DNA of 64,000 bases from JABLTI01 sp035528035. Its GTDB lineage: Archaea; Asgardarchaeota; Heimdallarchaeia; JABLTI01. The stretch lies in the NCBI GenBank assembly GCA_035528035.1, contig DATKZI010000053.1, positions 20,301 to 84,300 of the forward strand, written 5' to 3'. Under the pieces are notes generated by a model. The model saw only the letters and a program-made list of their open reading frames with translations, did no database searches and was not told where the DNA came from. Below, one piece after another: positions 8,785 through 17,628 of the stretch (positions are counted from its first letter, which is position 1; each line of letters opens with the position of its first letter). The translations under genes were made by a program, and so were the position numbers.

Positions 8785-11031
8785 TTATTTCTTACCTTCC
8801 ATCTCTTCTTCCATTCGATTCTTCCAGACGTGTTTGACTTCATCTAATGATAAGTTAACAATCGATTGATTATCATTATTTTCTATTACAAGTTTCTTTT
8901 CTTGAGTTACCCTTCCAATAAAGGAAGCGGAAATTTCATCTTCAGCAAAAATGGAAATTATTTCTTCAATATTTTCTTCTTTTGCAGTAAAGATAAATCG
9001 TCCAAGGCTTTCTGAGAAAAGCAAGATATCTAATCGTTCTGTATCAGCAACAATCCGATTTGTATTTATTTGATAACCCAAATCGCCTAAAATAGCCATT
9101 TCTGTAAGAGCAGCAAAAAGCCCTCCTTTGGATATATCGTGACTAGCAGTCACTAAACCACTTTTAATAACATAGACTACTTTTGTGAGGAGGGTTTTAA
9201 CCCGTGCAAAATCAACTTTTGGGACTATACCATCATCTTTTTGATGAATAACAGTGGAGTATTCTGATCCTCCAATCTCGGTTTTAGTTTCACCAATAAG
9301 TATGATAAATTCATCAGCCTCTTTAAATTTGGCATTTACTGCTTTAGAAACATCCTCAAGTAAACCTGCTGCGAAAATAACTGGTGAAGGTTTTACAGCG
9401 ATATCATTTACTTCATCATGATTATAGAAACTAACATTTCCGCCTACACAAGGAACATCTAAAGCTCGAGCTGCATCTCCTAAACCTTCGACAACCTTTT
9501 CAAAGGTCCAAAAAACTTGTGGATGTTCGGGATTCCCAAAATTTAAGCAATCAGTGAAAGCAATAGGTTCAGCTCCTACTGCAGCTATATTACTACAGGA
9601 TTCCATCAAAATTCCCGCACCGCCATTGTAAGGATCTAAATAACATTGCTGGGAATTCCCATCAAAGGTAACTGCTACTCCTCTTTTACTATTAAATTCA
9701 GAAAGTCTAAATACCCCTGCATCACCTTGGCCCGATTTAACCACTGAATGAAGACCTATTTCGGTGTCATATTGTCTATAAACCCAGCTGCGACTGATCA
9801 TATTGTCACTACTCATGATCTTTCGACAGATGTCATTAAATTCGTTTATTTTAGGTTCTTTAGGCAACCATTTTCCATTAAGAGCACTTAGATATTTTGG
9901 ATAACTAGCTTTTCTATCTGCTGCAGGCGGTTTAGTAAGCAAATGTGCTGGCAAATCAACTATAGTTTGCCCTTTATATTTAACTACACATTTACCGCTT
10001 TCAGTAACTTCACCAAGGATTTCATAAGGGAGTTCATATTTGCTAAAAACAGCACCTATTTTCTCAATATTTTCAGGTTTTACAACAAAGAACATTCTCT
10101 CTTGAGATTCACTGATTAGAATTTCCCATGGAGCCATATCACTCTCACGAAGTCGAATATTTTCGAGGTTGATTTCTGTTCCGGTACCACCCATGTCAGC
10201 TGTTTCAGAGATAGAGCATGTTACACCTGCTGCACCTAAATCTTTCAGCCCTTCAACTAAACCTTTTTTGATGGCTTCTAAAGTTGCTTCGATGATCAAT
10301 TTTTTCATATAAGGATCACCTATTTGAACTGCTCCTCGATCACTTTCAGATTCTTCAGTGATGTTTTTCGAAGCAAAAGAAGCACCTCCAATACCATCTC
10401 TACCAGTTGACCCACCAAGTAAAATTAACTTATCTCCAGGAGTATTCGCTCTGCTATGCGCAAGTTCTTCTTTGCGCATAACTCCAAAACAACCAACGTT
10501 AATGAGACAATTTATTTGGAACGAAGGGTCAAATTCAATATCCCCTCCAGCGTTGGCTATTCCAACACAATTTCCATAACTGCCCACTCCTTTTGTAACC
10601 CATTTTAATAACCATTTTGTGTGAGGATCGGATAATTTACCTAACCGGAAACTATCAAGCAAACCTATTGGTCGCGCACCCATACATAGAATATCTCGAA
10701 TTATTCCACCAATACCAGTTGCTGAACCGTTGTAAGGGTCAAGTGCACTTGGGTGGTTATGAGATTCTAGCTTAAATACTAATGCCAAACCATCTCCAAT
10801 ATCAACGACACCCGCATCTTCACCAGGACCACAAATTACTCTTGGACCTTCAGTAGGTAATTTTGGTAAAACAGGACGAGAACTTTTGTAACTACAATGT
10901 TCGGAATTCATTACTTCTAACATTGCTGCTTCAGAAAGAGTTAGATCTCGTTTAAGGACACTATAAACAGCCTCTTTTTCTTCTTCAGTCAAATTTATTT
11001 TATCTTTTAGAATATATTCTTGTTGAGACAT
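8785..11031 (-). CDS. purL: Phosphoribosylformylglycinamidine synthase subunit PurL (small type)
   Basis: Catalytic subunit of FGAM synthase, which needs separate PurS and PurQ. The 748 residues fit the small archaeal/Gram-positive PurL rather than the long fused enzyme. Visible are the N-terminal EHCSYKSSRP, the substrate/metal motif KLESHNHPSA, and GGSTGRDGIGGASFAS. The second half repeats the AIRS-like fold with DPYNGGAGILMES. A GGAGGAT ribosome binding site lies just before the ATG at 11031, within the end of purQ, so the two are translationally linked. Confidence 0.96.
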   Translation of the reverse strand: MSQQEYILKDKINLTEEEKEAVYSVLKRDLTLSEAAMLEVMNSEHCSYKSSRPVLPKLPTEGPRVICGPGEDAGVVDIGDGLALVFKLESHNHPSALDPYNGSATGIGGIIRDILCMGARPIGLLDSFRLGKLSDPHTKWLLKWVTKGVGSYGNCVGIANAGGDIEFDPSFQINCLINVGCFGVMRKEELAHSRANTPGDKLILLGGSTGRDGIGGASFASKNITEESESDRGAVQIGDPYMKKLIIEATLEAIKKGLVEGLKDLGAAGVTCSISETADMGGTGTEINLENIRLRESDMAPWEILISESQERMFFVVKPENIEKIGAVFSKYELPYEILGEVTESGKCVVKYKGQTIVDLPAHLLTKPPAADRKASYPKYLSALNGKWLPKEPKINEFNDICRKIMSSDNMISRSWVYRQYDTEIGLHSVVKSGQGDAGVFRLSEFNSKRGVAVTFDGNSQQCYLDPYNGGAGILMESCSNIAAVGAEPIAFTDCLNFGNPEHPQVFWTFEKVVEGLGDAARALDVPCVGGNVSFYNHDEVNDIAVKPSPVIFAAGLLEDVSKAVNAKFKEADEFIILIGETKTEIGGSEYSTVIHQKDDGIVPKVDFARVKTLLTKVVYVIKSGLVTASHDISKGGLFAALTEMAILGDLGYQINTNRIVADTERLDILLFSESLGRFIFTAKEENIEEIISIFAEDEISASFIGRVTQEKKLVIENNDNQSIVNLSLDEVKHVWKNRMEEEMEGKK

Positions 11032-11033
11032 TA

Positions 11034-11750
11034 CTATATCCTCCTAAAGAAGTTCTCAATTGACTTAAAGTATAACCTACCATCGTCTGTTCCCCAAGGA
11101 CTTAAAGCACTCTCAGATGCACGCTCTGGATGGGGCATTAATCCTACAACATTTCCTTCCAAATTACAAATTCCCGCGATATTCTCTATCGAACCATTTG
11201 GATTAGCTTCTTTTGTTATCTGGCTGTTTTCATCAGCGTATCGCCAGACAATTTGGTCATTATCATTGAGTTCTTTGAGTCCCAGTTCATCGTTGAAATA
11301 TCTACCTTCTCCATGAGCAATTGGAACTCGCCAGAGATCACCTTTTATTCCTAGAGAGGTTGCTGCACTGCGATTTGTTTCCACACGTAGATTAACCCAT
11401 TTACAACTGAAACGCAACGTATCGTTGCCAATTAATGCACCAGGTAGCAATCCAGATTCCACAAGAATTTGAAAACCATTACAAACGCCAAAAACCGGGG
11501 TGCCATCATTAGCAAGTTTCTTAACATTATCCATAACAGCAGTGTTAGCAGCAATTATTCCTGCTCGTAAATGATCACCATAAGAGAACCCTCCCGGAAG
11601 GAAAATAGCATCATAATCATCAAGGACATTGGTAGCCTCTTTATACCAAACAAGGTCAACTTGCCACCCCATAACTTCACGCATTGCATAAACAAGGTCT
11701 CGATCACAAGTGGATCCTGAGAATTGGATTACAATTACTTTCATTGTCAT
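11034..11750 (-). CDS. purQ: FGAM synthase glutaminase subunit PurQ
   Basis: Class I glutamine amidotransferase subunit supplying ammonia to PurL. The triad is visible: nucleophile Cys in FGVCNGFQ, and the His/Glu pair in LMPHPERA near the C terminus. The oxyanion strand GGFSYGDHLRAG also fits. The ATG at 11750 is chosen over a TTG five codons earlier. It has GAGGT about 8 bases upstream and gives the standard N terminus (MTMKVIVIQFSG). The gene lies between purS, about 25 bases upstream, and purL, almost contiguous downstream. Confidence 0.95.
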   Translation of the reverse strand: MTMKVIVIQFSGSTCDRDLVYAMREVMGWQVDLVWYKEATNVLDDYDAIFLPGGFSYGDHLRAGIIAANTAVMDNVKKLANDGTPVFGVCNGFQILVESGLLPGALIGNDTLRFSCKWVNLRVETNRSAATSLGIKGDLWRVPIAHGEGRYFNDELGLKELNDNDQIVWRYADENSQITKEANPNGSIENIAGICNLEGNVVGLMPHPERASESALSPWGTDDGRLYFKSIENFFRRI

Positions 11751-11775
11751 GGTGTACGACCTCAATTTCGAATCA

Positions 11776-12033
11776 TTAATCGATAATTTTAATTGAACAG
11801 GAATGAGCTACAGGATTATAGATTCGGAGCTCATTGACCATCTTCCAGCAGATAGCTTCTGCTTCAGAAGCATCTCGGGCTTCAACAATAACCTTCAAAA
11901 TTTTCCCGCTACGAACAGAAGAGACCATTTTATAACCGTGTTTCATCATTAGATCACGCATTATAGTCTCACCCTCTGGATCGCGAGCGTTCTTTTTACC
12001 CTCAATAATAACTTCAGCATTGAATTTGGGCAT
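11776..12033 (-). CDS. purS: FGAM synthase subunit PurS
   Basis: Small structural subunit of the PurS-PurQ-PurL complex, thought to help ammonia channelling between PurQ and PurL. The 85 residues match the family length. The sequence has the family's repeated beta-alpha-beta pattern, and the DPEG segment followed by the conserved VRSGK turn is recognisable. It is the first gene of a purS-purQ-purL-purF-purD run on the minus strand, so its promoter probably drives the cluster. Confidence 0.94.
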   Translation of the reverse strand: MPKFNAEVIIEGKKNARDPEGETIMRDLMMKHGYKMVSSVRSGKILKVIVEARDASEAEAICWKMVNELRIYNPVAHSCSIKIID

Positions 12034-12152
12034 GAACTAGTAACCGCCTAAGATAATAGTACTGATTATGTTTCCCAAGCAGTAAAGGGTTTTAAATGTT
12101 TTTTATCAAATAATAAATTAGCAAAAAGAAAAAGAGTATGGAAAATGAGGTT

Positions 12153-13532
12153 TTATGTTTTTGGAATAACATAAATACCTGCATCAGCCATGACATAAAT
12201 TAATCCTTTGGGATTTTCTTTCAAAAAGTCAGCAACGTAATTTTTGATTGTTTCTTGAACTGATTCTTTAATTTCAATTGGATTTATTCTAAAAGTTTCT
12301 TTGAGTTCTTTGGGATCCATTTCACTTATCATATCTATTTGATTCTCTTTCAAGATTCTTATTAGATCAACTGGTTTTTGATTACCAATTTTGAATGTCT
12401 CTTCGCTACATTTGTTCGCTACAACCCATTTCAAAGCTTCATCTAGGTCTAAATCTTTCACTGCAAGCATTGTATCATGATAAGCTTGGTTGCCAACACC
12501 ATCTTCTGAACGCGCTAATAGAAGGATTTTACCACCTTTTTTAACAGCATTCCATGCAGCATGGACACCTTTCCCTGCTTGATAAAGGTTCAATCCAAGC
12601 TCACCTGTAGTAACAATTACTAGGTCAGCACCTTTATCGACATTTACTATTCTAAGAAGTTTTAATAATTCAAGTGCTAAATCATGTAATGAAATGATAT
12701 TTCCAGCATTTAATTTGACGATTTTCTTTTGATGGAGAATAGCATCAATACAAAAAACAGCCTTAGTTTTCATTACCTCTTGAACCATTTCTTTCATATC
12801 TTGAATAACAGGATTTCCTTGTGTATTTCCTAAACGACATTCAGCTCTAAAACCTGATTCTGGGTTGAATGCTTTTGGATGGTTTCTACTAATCGTTTTT
12901 CTTCCTGAAATACCAGGGAAGAATTGTTTTACTGTTCCAGCTACACCAGCAAAATAATGATACTCAGAATCTGTCATAGGAATGATCAGACATGATTCTA
13001 AAGCTAATTTATTTAGGAAGATAGGTGTTCCTCTGCTTGAGGTTCCAATTTGCTCGACCCCTTCATCACAATTATGACTTACTACATGGTCCTTATATTT
13101 ATTCCAAATCTCTGTTCCCAAAATCTTTTTCTCAATTTCTTCATCTGTTGGTGGACGATGAGTTCCACTAGCAATAAGTATCTTAAGATCCTCGGGAGCC
13201 ACACCATATTCAATAATTTTCGGGAAGAGAATAGGTAGAAGAATTCGTGTATGTATATTTGGTCTTGTATTATCATCAGTTAGAATTATTACAGTCTTCC
13301 CTTTTGAATAACTATTTTTTATTAATTCTTTTAAGGGGGGACTATCAATTGGTTTTTCTAAAACTTCCACTAGCTTTTTCTCGATATTTTTGATTTCTGG
13401 AAAATCTCCTTTAATCTCAAGATAATGTGCATTAGCACCTTTTGGTATGTAATAATTTATTTCATCCTCGCCATAATCAATAGGCATATCCAAATATTTG
13501 TCAGTCATTTTTTTTGACCATCCATTAATCAT
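12153..13532 (-). CDS. larA: LarA-like nickel-pincer racemase/epimerase
   Basis: Member of the lactate racemase LarA superfamily, whose founder uses a nickel-pincer nucleotide covalently attached to Lys. Visible motifs are TDDNTRP, SGTHRPP (catalytic His), GVAGTVKQFFPGISG (with the pincer Lys) and the NHP histidine. The 459 residues are slightly longer than typical. The start is ATG at 13532, although an ATG eight codons downstream is also possible. No larB, larC or larE is seen in the window. Substrates vary in this superfamily, so lactate is not certain. Nickel dependence fits the NikM/NikR pair at 30-31.7 kb. Confidence 0.85.
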   Translation of the reverse strand: MINGWSKKMTDKYLDMPIDYGEDEINYYIPKGANAHYLEIKGDFPEIKNIEKKLVEVLEKPIDSPPLKELIKNSYSKGKTVIILTDDNTRPNIHTRILLPILFPKIIEYGVAPEDLKILIASGTHRPPTDEEIEKKILGTEIWNKYKDHVVSHNCDEGVEQIGTSSRGTPIFLNKLALESCLIIPMTDSEYHYFAGVAGTVKQFFPGISGRKTISRNHPKAFNPESGFRAECRLGNTQGNPVIQDMKEMVQEVMKTKAVFCIDAILHQKKIVKLNAGNIISLHDLALELLKLLRIVNVDKGADLVIVTTGELGLNLYQAGKGVHAAWNAVKKGGKILLLARSEDGVGNQAYHDTMLAVKDLDLDEALKWVVANKCSEETFKIGNQKPVDLIRILKENQIDMISEMDPKELKETFRINPIEIKESVQETIKNYVADFLKENPKGLIYVMADAGIYVIPKT

Positions 13533-13699
13533 TTTTTAAGTGAAAGAAGATTGTTTCTGCTAATATTTAATTCTTTTACTTATTTTTGTTAATATTTCAT
13601 TGTTTATTCTGTATTTAATCTAGAACTGTGATAAGCAAATCTTTTATTTTATAAAATAATTGTATATTCAATTACTATTACACATATGAGACGATTTGA

Positions 13700-14038
13700 A
13701 TGACCAAAATAAAATTATGTGGAATAAACGAAATAGCAAATAAAGGTGTTAAAACTTTTAATATCGAAGATTTAGATATAGCTGTTTTTAATATTGATAA
13801 TAAATTCTATGCGATTGATCGAAAATGTACACATCTTAAAGGCAATCTTGCCAAAGGTCTACTTCAAGCTGAAGATAAAACTATTAAATGTCCCTTACAT
13901 GGTTCAGTGTTTAGTCTTGAGACAGGTAATTTGCTCAGTCCACCAGGTACATTAGCTGGTTGGTTCAAAAAAGCAAAAAATACTCACGTTTATAAAATTG
14001 AAATAAAAGATAACTTTCTTTATCTAATTCGAAAGTAG
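13700..14038 (+). CDS. Rieske-type [2Fe-2S] ferredoxin
   Basis: A 112-residue single-domain Rieske protein. The cluster ligands are seen as CTHL (about residues 42-45) and CPLHGSVF (about residues 62-69), that is CxH and CxxH. There is no signal peptide or membrane segment, so it is a soluble cytoplasmic electron carrier, like ferredoxin components of dioxygenases. It is followed by an A/T hairpin. Neighbours give no clear redox partner. Confidence 0.92.
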   Translation: MTKIKLCGINEIANKGVKTFNIEDLDIAVFNIDNKFYAIDRKCTHLKGNLAKGLLQAEDKTIKCPLHGSVFSLETGNLLSPPGTLAGWFKKAKNTHVYKIEIKDNFLYLIRK

Positions 14039-14044
14039 GCCATT

Positions 14045-14066
14045 TACTTTTTTTTTATAAAAAGTA
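14045..14066 (+). terminator. Hairpin with T-run after Rieske gene
   Basis: TACTTTTT at 14045-14052 and AAAAAGTA at 14059-14066 form a perfect 8-base inverted repeat containing a nine-base T-run, 7 bases after the ferredoxin stop. It is a plausible transcription terminator, given that T-runs terminate archaeal RNA polymerase. Confidence 0.5.
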
Positions 14067-14184
14067 CCACAAATAAAAATCAGACTATAATTGAAAAACA
14101 GTTTTAAAACTGTTAAGAGAGATTGTTTATATTATTTAGCATCCTATACAATTGTAGAAACGAAATAAGGTTTGAATATAAAAC

Positions 14185-15171
14185 ATGCAAGTTAAACGAT
14201 TATCTACCCTCATACCTTTATTACTACTAATTTCAATTTTTATGTTATCTATACATAATATTACACCTTTAGGAAGTCCATATATAGGTGTTAAATCTGA
14301 ATTGGATGAAATAACTGTAACAACCCAATTTCTTACATTAAAAATACTTGACTATAAACCAAACTTTGCTTGGTGGTATGAGAATTTAACATCAGCTATA
14401 GAAGAATATTGTATCCGTTTTACCAAAATCCAAGAATACTTTGGAATAAATCAATATCTGTCCGATAGAGTAGATTTAGGTGGCATAAGCTATAATCTTT
14501 TGACAAGTGAATGGGAAACAATTATAGTTGAACATGAAGAATTTGTTTCAGTTAATCTTACTTTATCAGGTCTAGCTAATAATGTGATTATCCAATTTAT
14601 AATCCAAGTCTTTTCAGTTAATAATGTTCTAAATTATTCGAATGAACTTGTTGCACCTTTAGTAGAAAGTCAAATAGAAATTATTGTGAAAAACTGGGTT
14701 TATACCCCCGGAGCTCAGGGATTAGCAATAAAATCAGAAGTGTATGAACGTGCAAATAATGATTATGTTTTCATTGCAAATCAAACTACACGTTATCATA
14801 ATATTGATTCATTAAGCTTTAATTCGTATACTGGGTATGAAAGTGAAAAAGCTTATTATAATTGGGTAGAATATGCTGGGTATTCAAATGAAACAACAAG
14901 CCAATTTCCAGTAGAAATAGGTTCATCTTTCTTTAATGAAGTTCCTAGTATACCCGGAGAAAATGAAATGATTCATCTCTGGTTTTCCTATCCTGAAGAA
15001 CTTGATTTACCAGTAATAACACATAATGTTATTCTTGGTGTTTATAGAGTTTCACCAACATTTCCTAGCCAAATGGTTGGAACCAGTTACTACTATATAC
15101 TAAGCTCAATATTAGGAGTCAATATTTTGCTAATAATCTTTCAAAGAAGAAAAAATAAAAATAGATTATAA
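14185..15171 (+). CDS. Membrane-anchored secreted protein, copy 1 of duplicated module
   Basis: A 328-residue protein with an N-terminal signal-like hydrophobic segment (about residues 8-26), a long extracellular domain rich in Asn, Tyr and Thr, and a C-terminal anchor (about residues 302-320) followed by basic residues. It is a clear paralogue of the protein at 16565-17530: shared stretches include the TLKI...KP.F.WW segment, FTKIQE, GISYNLLTS.W and VTLTLSGLAN. The family is unknown to me. It is followed by a membrane-bound regulator gene, and the same order repeats downstream, so I infer that it works with the regulator, perhaps as a ligand-sensing ectodomain. Confidence 0.8.
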   Translation: MQVKRLSTLIPLLLLISIFMLSIHNITPLGSPYIGVKSELDEITVTTQFLTLKILDYKPNFAWWYENLTSAIEEYCIRFTKIQEYFGINQYLSDRVDLGGISYNLLTSEWETIIVEHEEFVSVNLTLSGLANNVIIQFIIQVFSVNNVLNYSNELVAPLVESQIEIIVKNWVYTPGAQGLAIKSEVYERANNDYVFIANQTTRYHNIDSLSFNSYTGYESEKAYYNWVEYAGYSNETTSQFPVEIGSSFFNEVPSIPGENEMIHLWFSYPEELDLPVITHNVILGVYRVSPTFPSQMVGTSYYYILSSILGVNILLIIFQRRKNKNRL

Positions 15172-15174
15172 AAA

Positions 15175-15199
15175 GTAATGATTAACTGCATTACCTTTT
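15175..15199 (+). terminator. Hairpin between anchored protein and regulator (copy 1)
   Basis: GTAATG (15175-15180) pairs with CATTAC (15189-15194) and is followed by CTTTTT, four bases past the stop codon. A stronger hairpin lies at the equivalent place in copy 2. It could terminate or attenuate transcription between the two genes of the module. Confidence 0.45.
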
Positions 15200-15275
15200 T
15201 AGCAAGGTAAATTTAATAATAATAGAAAAATTACGAAATGAGTAGATGATAAGTTAACTCCCTGGGGAAAAAGAG

Positions 15276-16379
15276 ATGAAAAATAAGCAAATTATTGGCA
15301 TCCTTTTAACAACCTTTTTCCTAGTGAATATACCAATAGTTTGCTCTCAACCAACTCTCAATGATCAAACATTTTCAAACACAGAAACAACCATGAATGA
15401 TTCTATAATTTCTGCAGTAAGTGAAGAGAAAATTTGCAATCATAAAATGGAAGTAAAAATAAGATCAGATAATTCTACTGTGAAAATTATTTCCACTCTT
15501 ATCATTGAAAACAATAACTCTGAACCGATTTTTCACTATTTATTTACTATAAATAAAACCATCAGTTCTGTTTTTGTTTATGATCCAATCGGTCCATTGG
15601 AATTTTCTTGGTCGGTAAAATCAGATTCAAGTATACTCAATATTACCATGAGATACCCACTTTTAGAAGGTTTAAAATATGTTTTTTCAGTCTCTTATGA
15701 GTTATATGATATTATCTATTTTAATCTGGAACCTCTCGAGTATTTCAGTTTAGAATATTTTGTACTTCATACTATGATTACAGAGCAATTCATACTTGAA
15801 ATTTCTCTACCACTCAATTATGGATTAATTGACACAGAATCCCCCAGACCTACCATTCCATCTCCTGATAGAGTCTTTACTGATGAGAAAATTGTGAAAA
15901 TAGTTTGGGAATTAGAAAATCCTGTGCTAAATTTGGAATATTCATATATTATTCGGTATAAGAAATTAGTTGAGAATTCTGTCTCTACGATTATCGAACC
16001 TTCATACAAATTAAGCTGGTTATTTACCATAGTAGGTTTTGCAGTTGGTGTAGGTTTGAGCATAGCTGTTTTTGTATTTATTGTTAAAAAGAAATATCAA
16101 CCAGATAAATCAGATCTTGTAAGTTCATTACTTTCAGAAGCTGAACAAGTAGTACTTAGAGCTATTACTGATGAAGGAGGAGTAGCGATTCAAAGAAGGA
16201 TTTGTGAAAGAACTGGTTATTCAAAATCTAAAGTTTCACAAATATTATTGAAATTAGAAGAGAAAAATGTTCTCAAGCGTGAACGATGGGGAAGAACAAA
16301 TAGAGTATCAATAACTAATTCATCATTCCTTAAACTTGAATTAGAAAATTACCCCCCCCAGAAAAACGATGAAGAATAA
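15276..16379 (+). CDS. Membrane-spanning winged-helix transcription regulator, copy 1
   Basis: A 367-residue one-component regulator. It has a signal-like N terminus (residues 5-24), an extracytoplasmic domain to about residue 245, one transmembrane helix (about 248-270) and a cytoplasmic winged helix (about 285-355). The recognition region contains QRRICERTGYSKSKVSQILL, followed by a basic wing with RERWGRTN. The architecture resembles archaeal membrane-associated regulators (COG2512 type). It is paralogous to the protein at 17629-18741. The DNA-binding half is much better conserved between the copies than the ectodomain, which suggests different ligands but a shared DNA target. No target site was found. 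Confidence 0.85.
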   Translation: MKNKQIIGILLTTFFLVNIPIVCSQPTLNDQTFSNTETTMNDSIISAVSEEKICNHKMEVKIRSDNSTVKIISTLIIENNNSEPIFHYLFTINKTISSVFVYDPIGPLEFSWSVKSDSSILNITMRYPLLEGLKYVFSVSYELYDIIYFNLEPLEYFSLEYFVLHTMITEQFILEISLPLNYGLIDTESPRPTIPSPDRVFTDEKIVKIVWELENPVLNLEYSYIIRYKKLVENSVSTIIEPSYKLSWLFTIVGFAVGVGLSIAVFVFIVKKKYQPDKSDLVSSLLSEAEQVVLRAITDEGGVAIQRRICERTGYSKSKVSQILLKLEEKNVLKRERWGRTNRVSITNSSFLKLELENYPPQKNDEE

Positions 16380-16564
16380 TTTTTCACATTAGAACATAGT
16401 ATTTTAAAAACTATACTTAAACCATCATTAAACCTTTCCTAAACCATTGTCTAAGATTATTTATAGTATACTTATTCTAATATGTATATAGAGTTAAAAT
16501 AAGACAACCTATGTAAAATATCAAGATTGGTTTTATTTGTAATTAAACTAAGAGGTTAAACATC

Positions 16565-17530
16565 ATGATTGGAAATAAAAAATCAATGTTAAGTTTATCA
16601 TTCATCTTATTGTTCTTAATTCCCGTTATAATTAGTTTTGCTTCTGCAAAACCTGATGGTATAACATGTGAAGAAGGGCAAGGTGGAATAATTATACAAA
16701 CCAACTATATGACCTTAAAGATTGTTGAAAGTAAACCACATTTCATTTGGTGGAATGGTAATCAATCAATTGCTGATGAAATGTATAATGTCCAATTTAC
16801 TAAAATACAAGAATTCTCTGGTGATGATAATATTCTTGATGACAAAATGGAACTTACTGGTATCTCCTATAATTTACTAACAAGTGATTGGGTAACAGAA
16901 ATAGATGAAGGAGAAAATTATGTCACAGTAACATTAACATTATCAGGATTAGCTAATGGAGCTGAAATCCAATTTGTTATTAACATGTATAGTGAAGATA
17001 AAATCATTCCTGGCACCGACCAAATTGTTGAAGCTTTAACTGAAGTGAAATTTGATATTATAATTAATGATTGGAAATTTGGTCCAACAGCAACAGGTCT
17101 TGCTCTTCAAACATTTATTCTAGAATCACAACAAAGAAATCGTGTACGTATTCGAAACAGTACTGTATCTGAAAATGGAAATGCTACTAGAACTATGTTT
17201 TTTGAAAGCGAAGAATATGGCAGCGAAAAAGTAGCTTATTATGAATGGGCGAATATTGCTGATATTTATGATGGTGCTGTAAAAGTCGATACTATTGAAG
17301 TTGGTTCTGCTTTCTTTTTTGATGGAAGCGAAGGGATGGGTCCAGGTGTTCCTGGTATGACTACCATGTATCTTACCTATCCAAATTATGGAGATGACCT
17401 ATCACTTGTACATGATCCTTCTGTAGGTATTTATCCCGAATCTTTCAGTGTAGCATTATACACTCTACCAATAATTGGTGGATTATTGCTCACCACTGGA
17501 ATAGTAATGATCATTCGAAAACGCAAATAA
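16565..17530 (+). CDS. Membrane-anchored secreted protein, copy 2 of duplicated module
   Basis: A 321-residue paralogue of the protein at 14185-15171, with the same layout: signal-like segment (about residues 8-28), extracellular domain, and C-terminal anchor (about 297-315) ending in RKRK. Shared landmarks include FTKIQEFSG, GISYNLLTSDW, TLTLSGLANG and a late EVGS.FF motif. It is more acidic than copy 1. It is transcribed toward the second membrane-bound regulator. Function is unknown; pairing with the regulator is inferred from the repeated gene order. Confidence 0.8.
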   Translation: MIGNKKSMLSLSFILLFLIPVIISFASAKPDGITCEEGQGGIIIQTNYMTLKIVESKPHFIWWNGNQSIADEMYNVQFTKIQEFSGDDNILDDKMELTGISYNLLTSDWVTEIDEGENYVTVTLTLSGLANGAEIQFVINMYSEDKIIPGTDQIVEALTEVKFDIIINDWKFGPTATGLALQTFILESQQRNRVRIRNSTVSENGNATRTMFFESEEYGSEKVAYYEWANIADIYDGAVKVDTIEVGSAFFFDGSEGMGPGVPGMTTMYLTYPNYGDDLSLVHDPSVGIYPESFSVALYTLPIIGGLLLTTGIVMIIRKRK

Positions 17531-17539
17531 GCTTTCTCC

Positions 17540-17574
17540 TGATGTGGTTTTGGTACCAATCCAAAATCACATCA
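17540..17574 (+). terminator. Strong 14-bp hairpin between anchored protein and regulator (copy 2)
   Basis: TGATGTGGTTTTGG (17540-17553) pairs along its full length, with one G-T pair, with CCAAAATCACATCA (17561-17574) around a 7-base loop. It lies 10 bases after the stop codon and is followed by an A/T-rich stretch. The equivalent spot in copy 1 has a shorter hairpin. It could be a terminator, an mRNA stability element or a regulator-binding palindrome. Confidence 0.6.
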
Positions 17575-17628
17575 CAAATTATTTTTAAAAAACGTTAAAT
17601 AATAAAAGTATCTTTTAATTACTAGAGC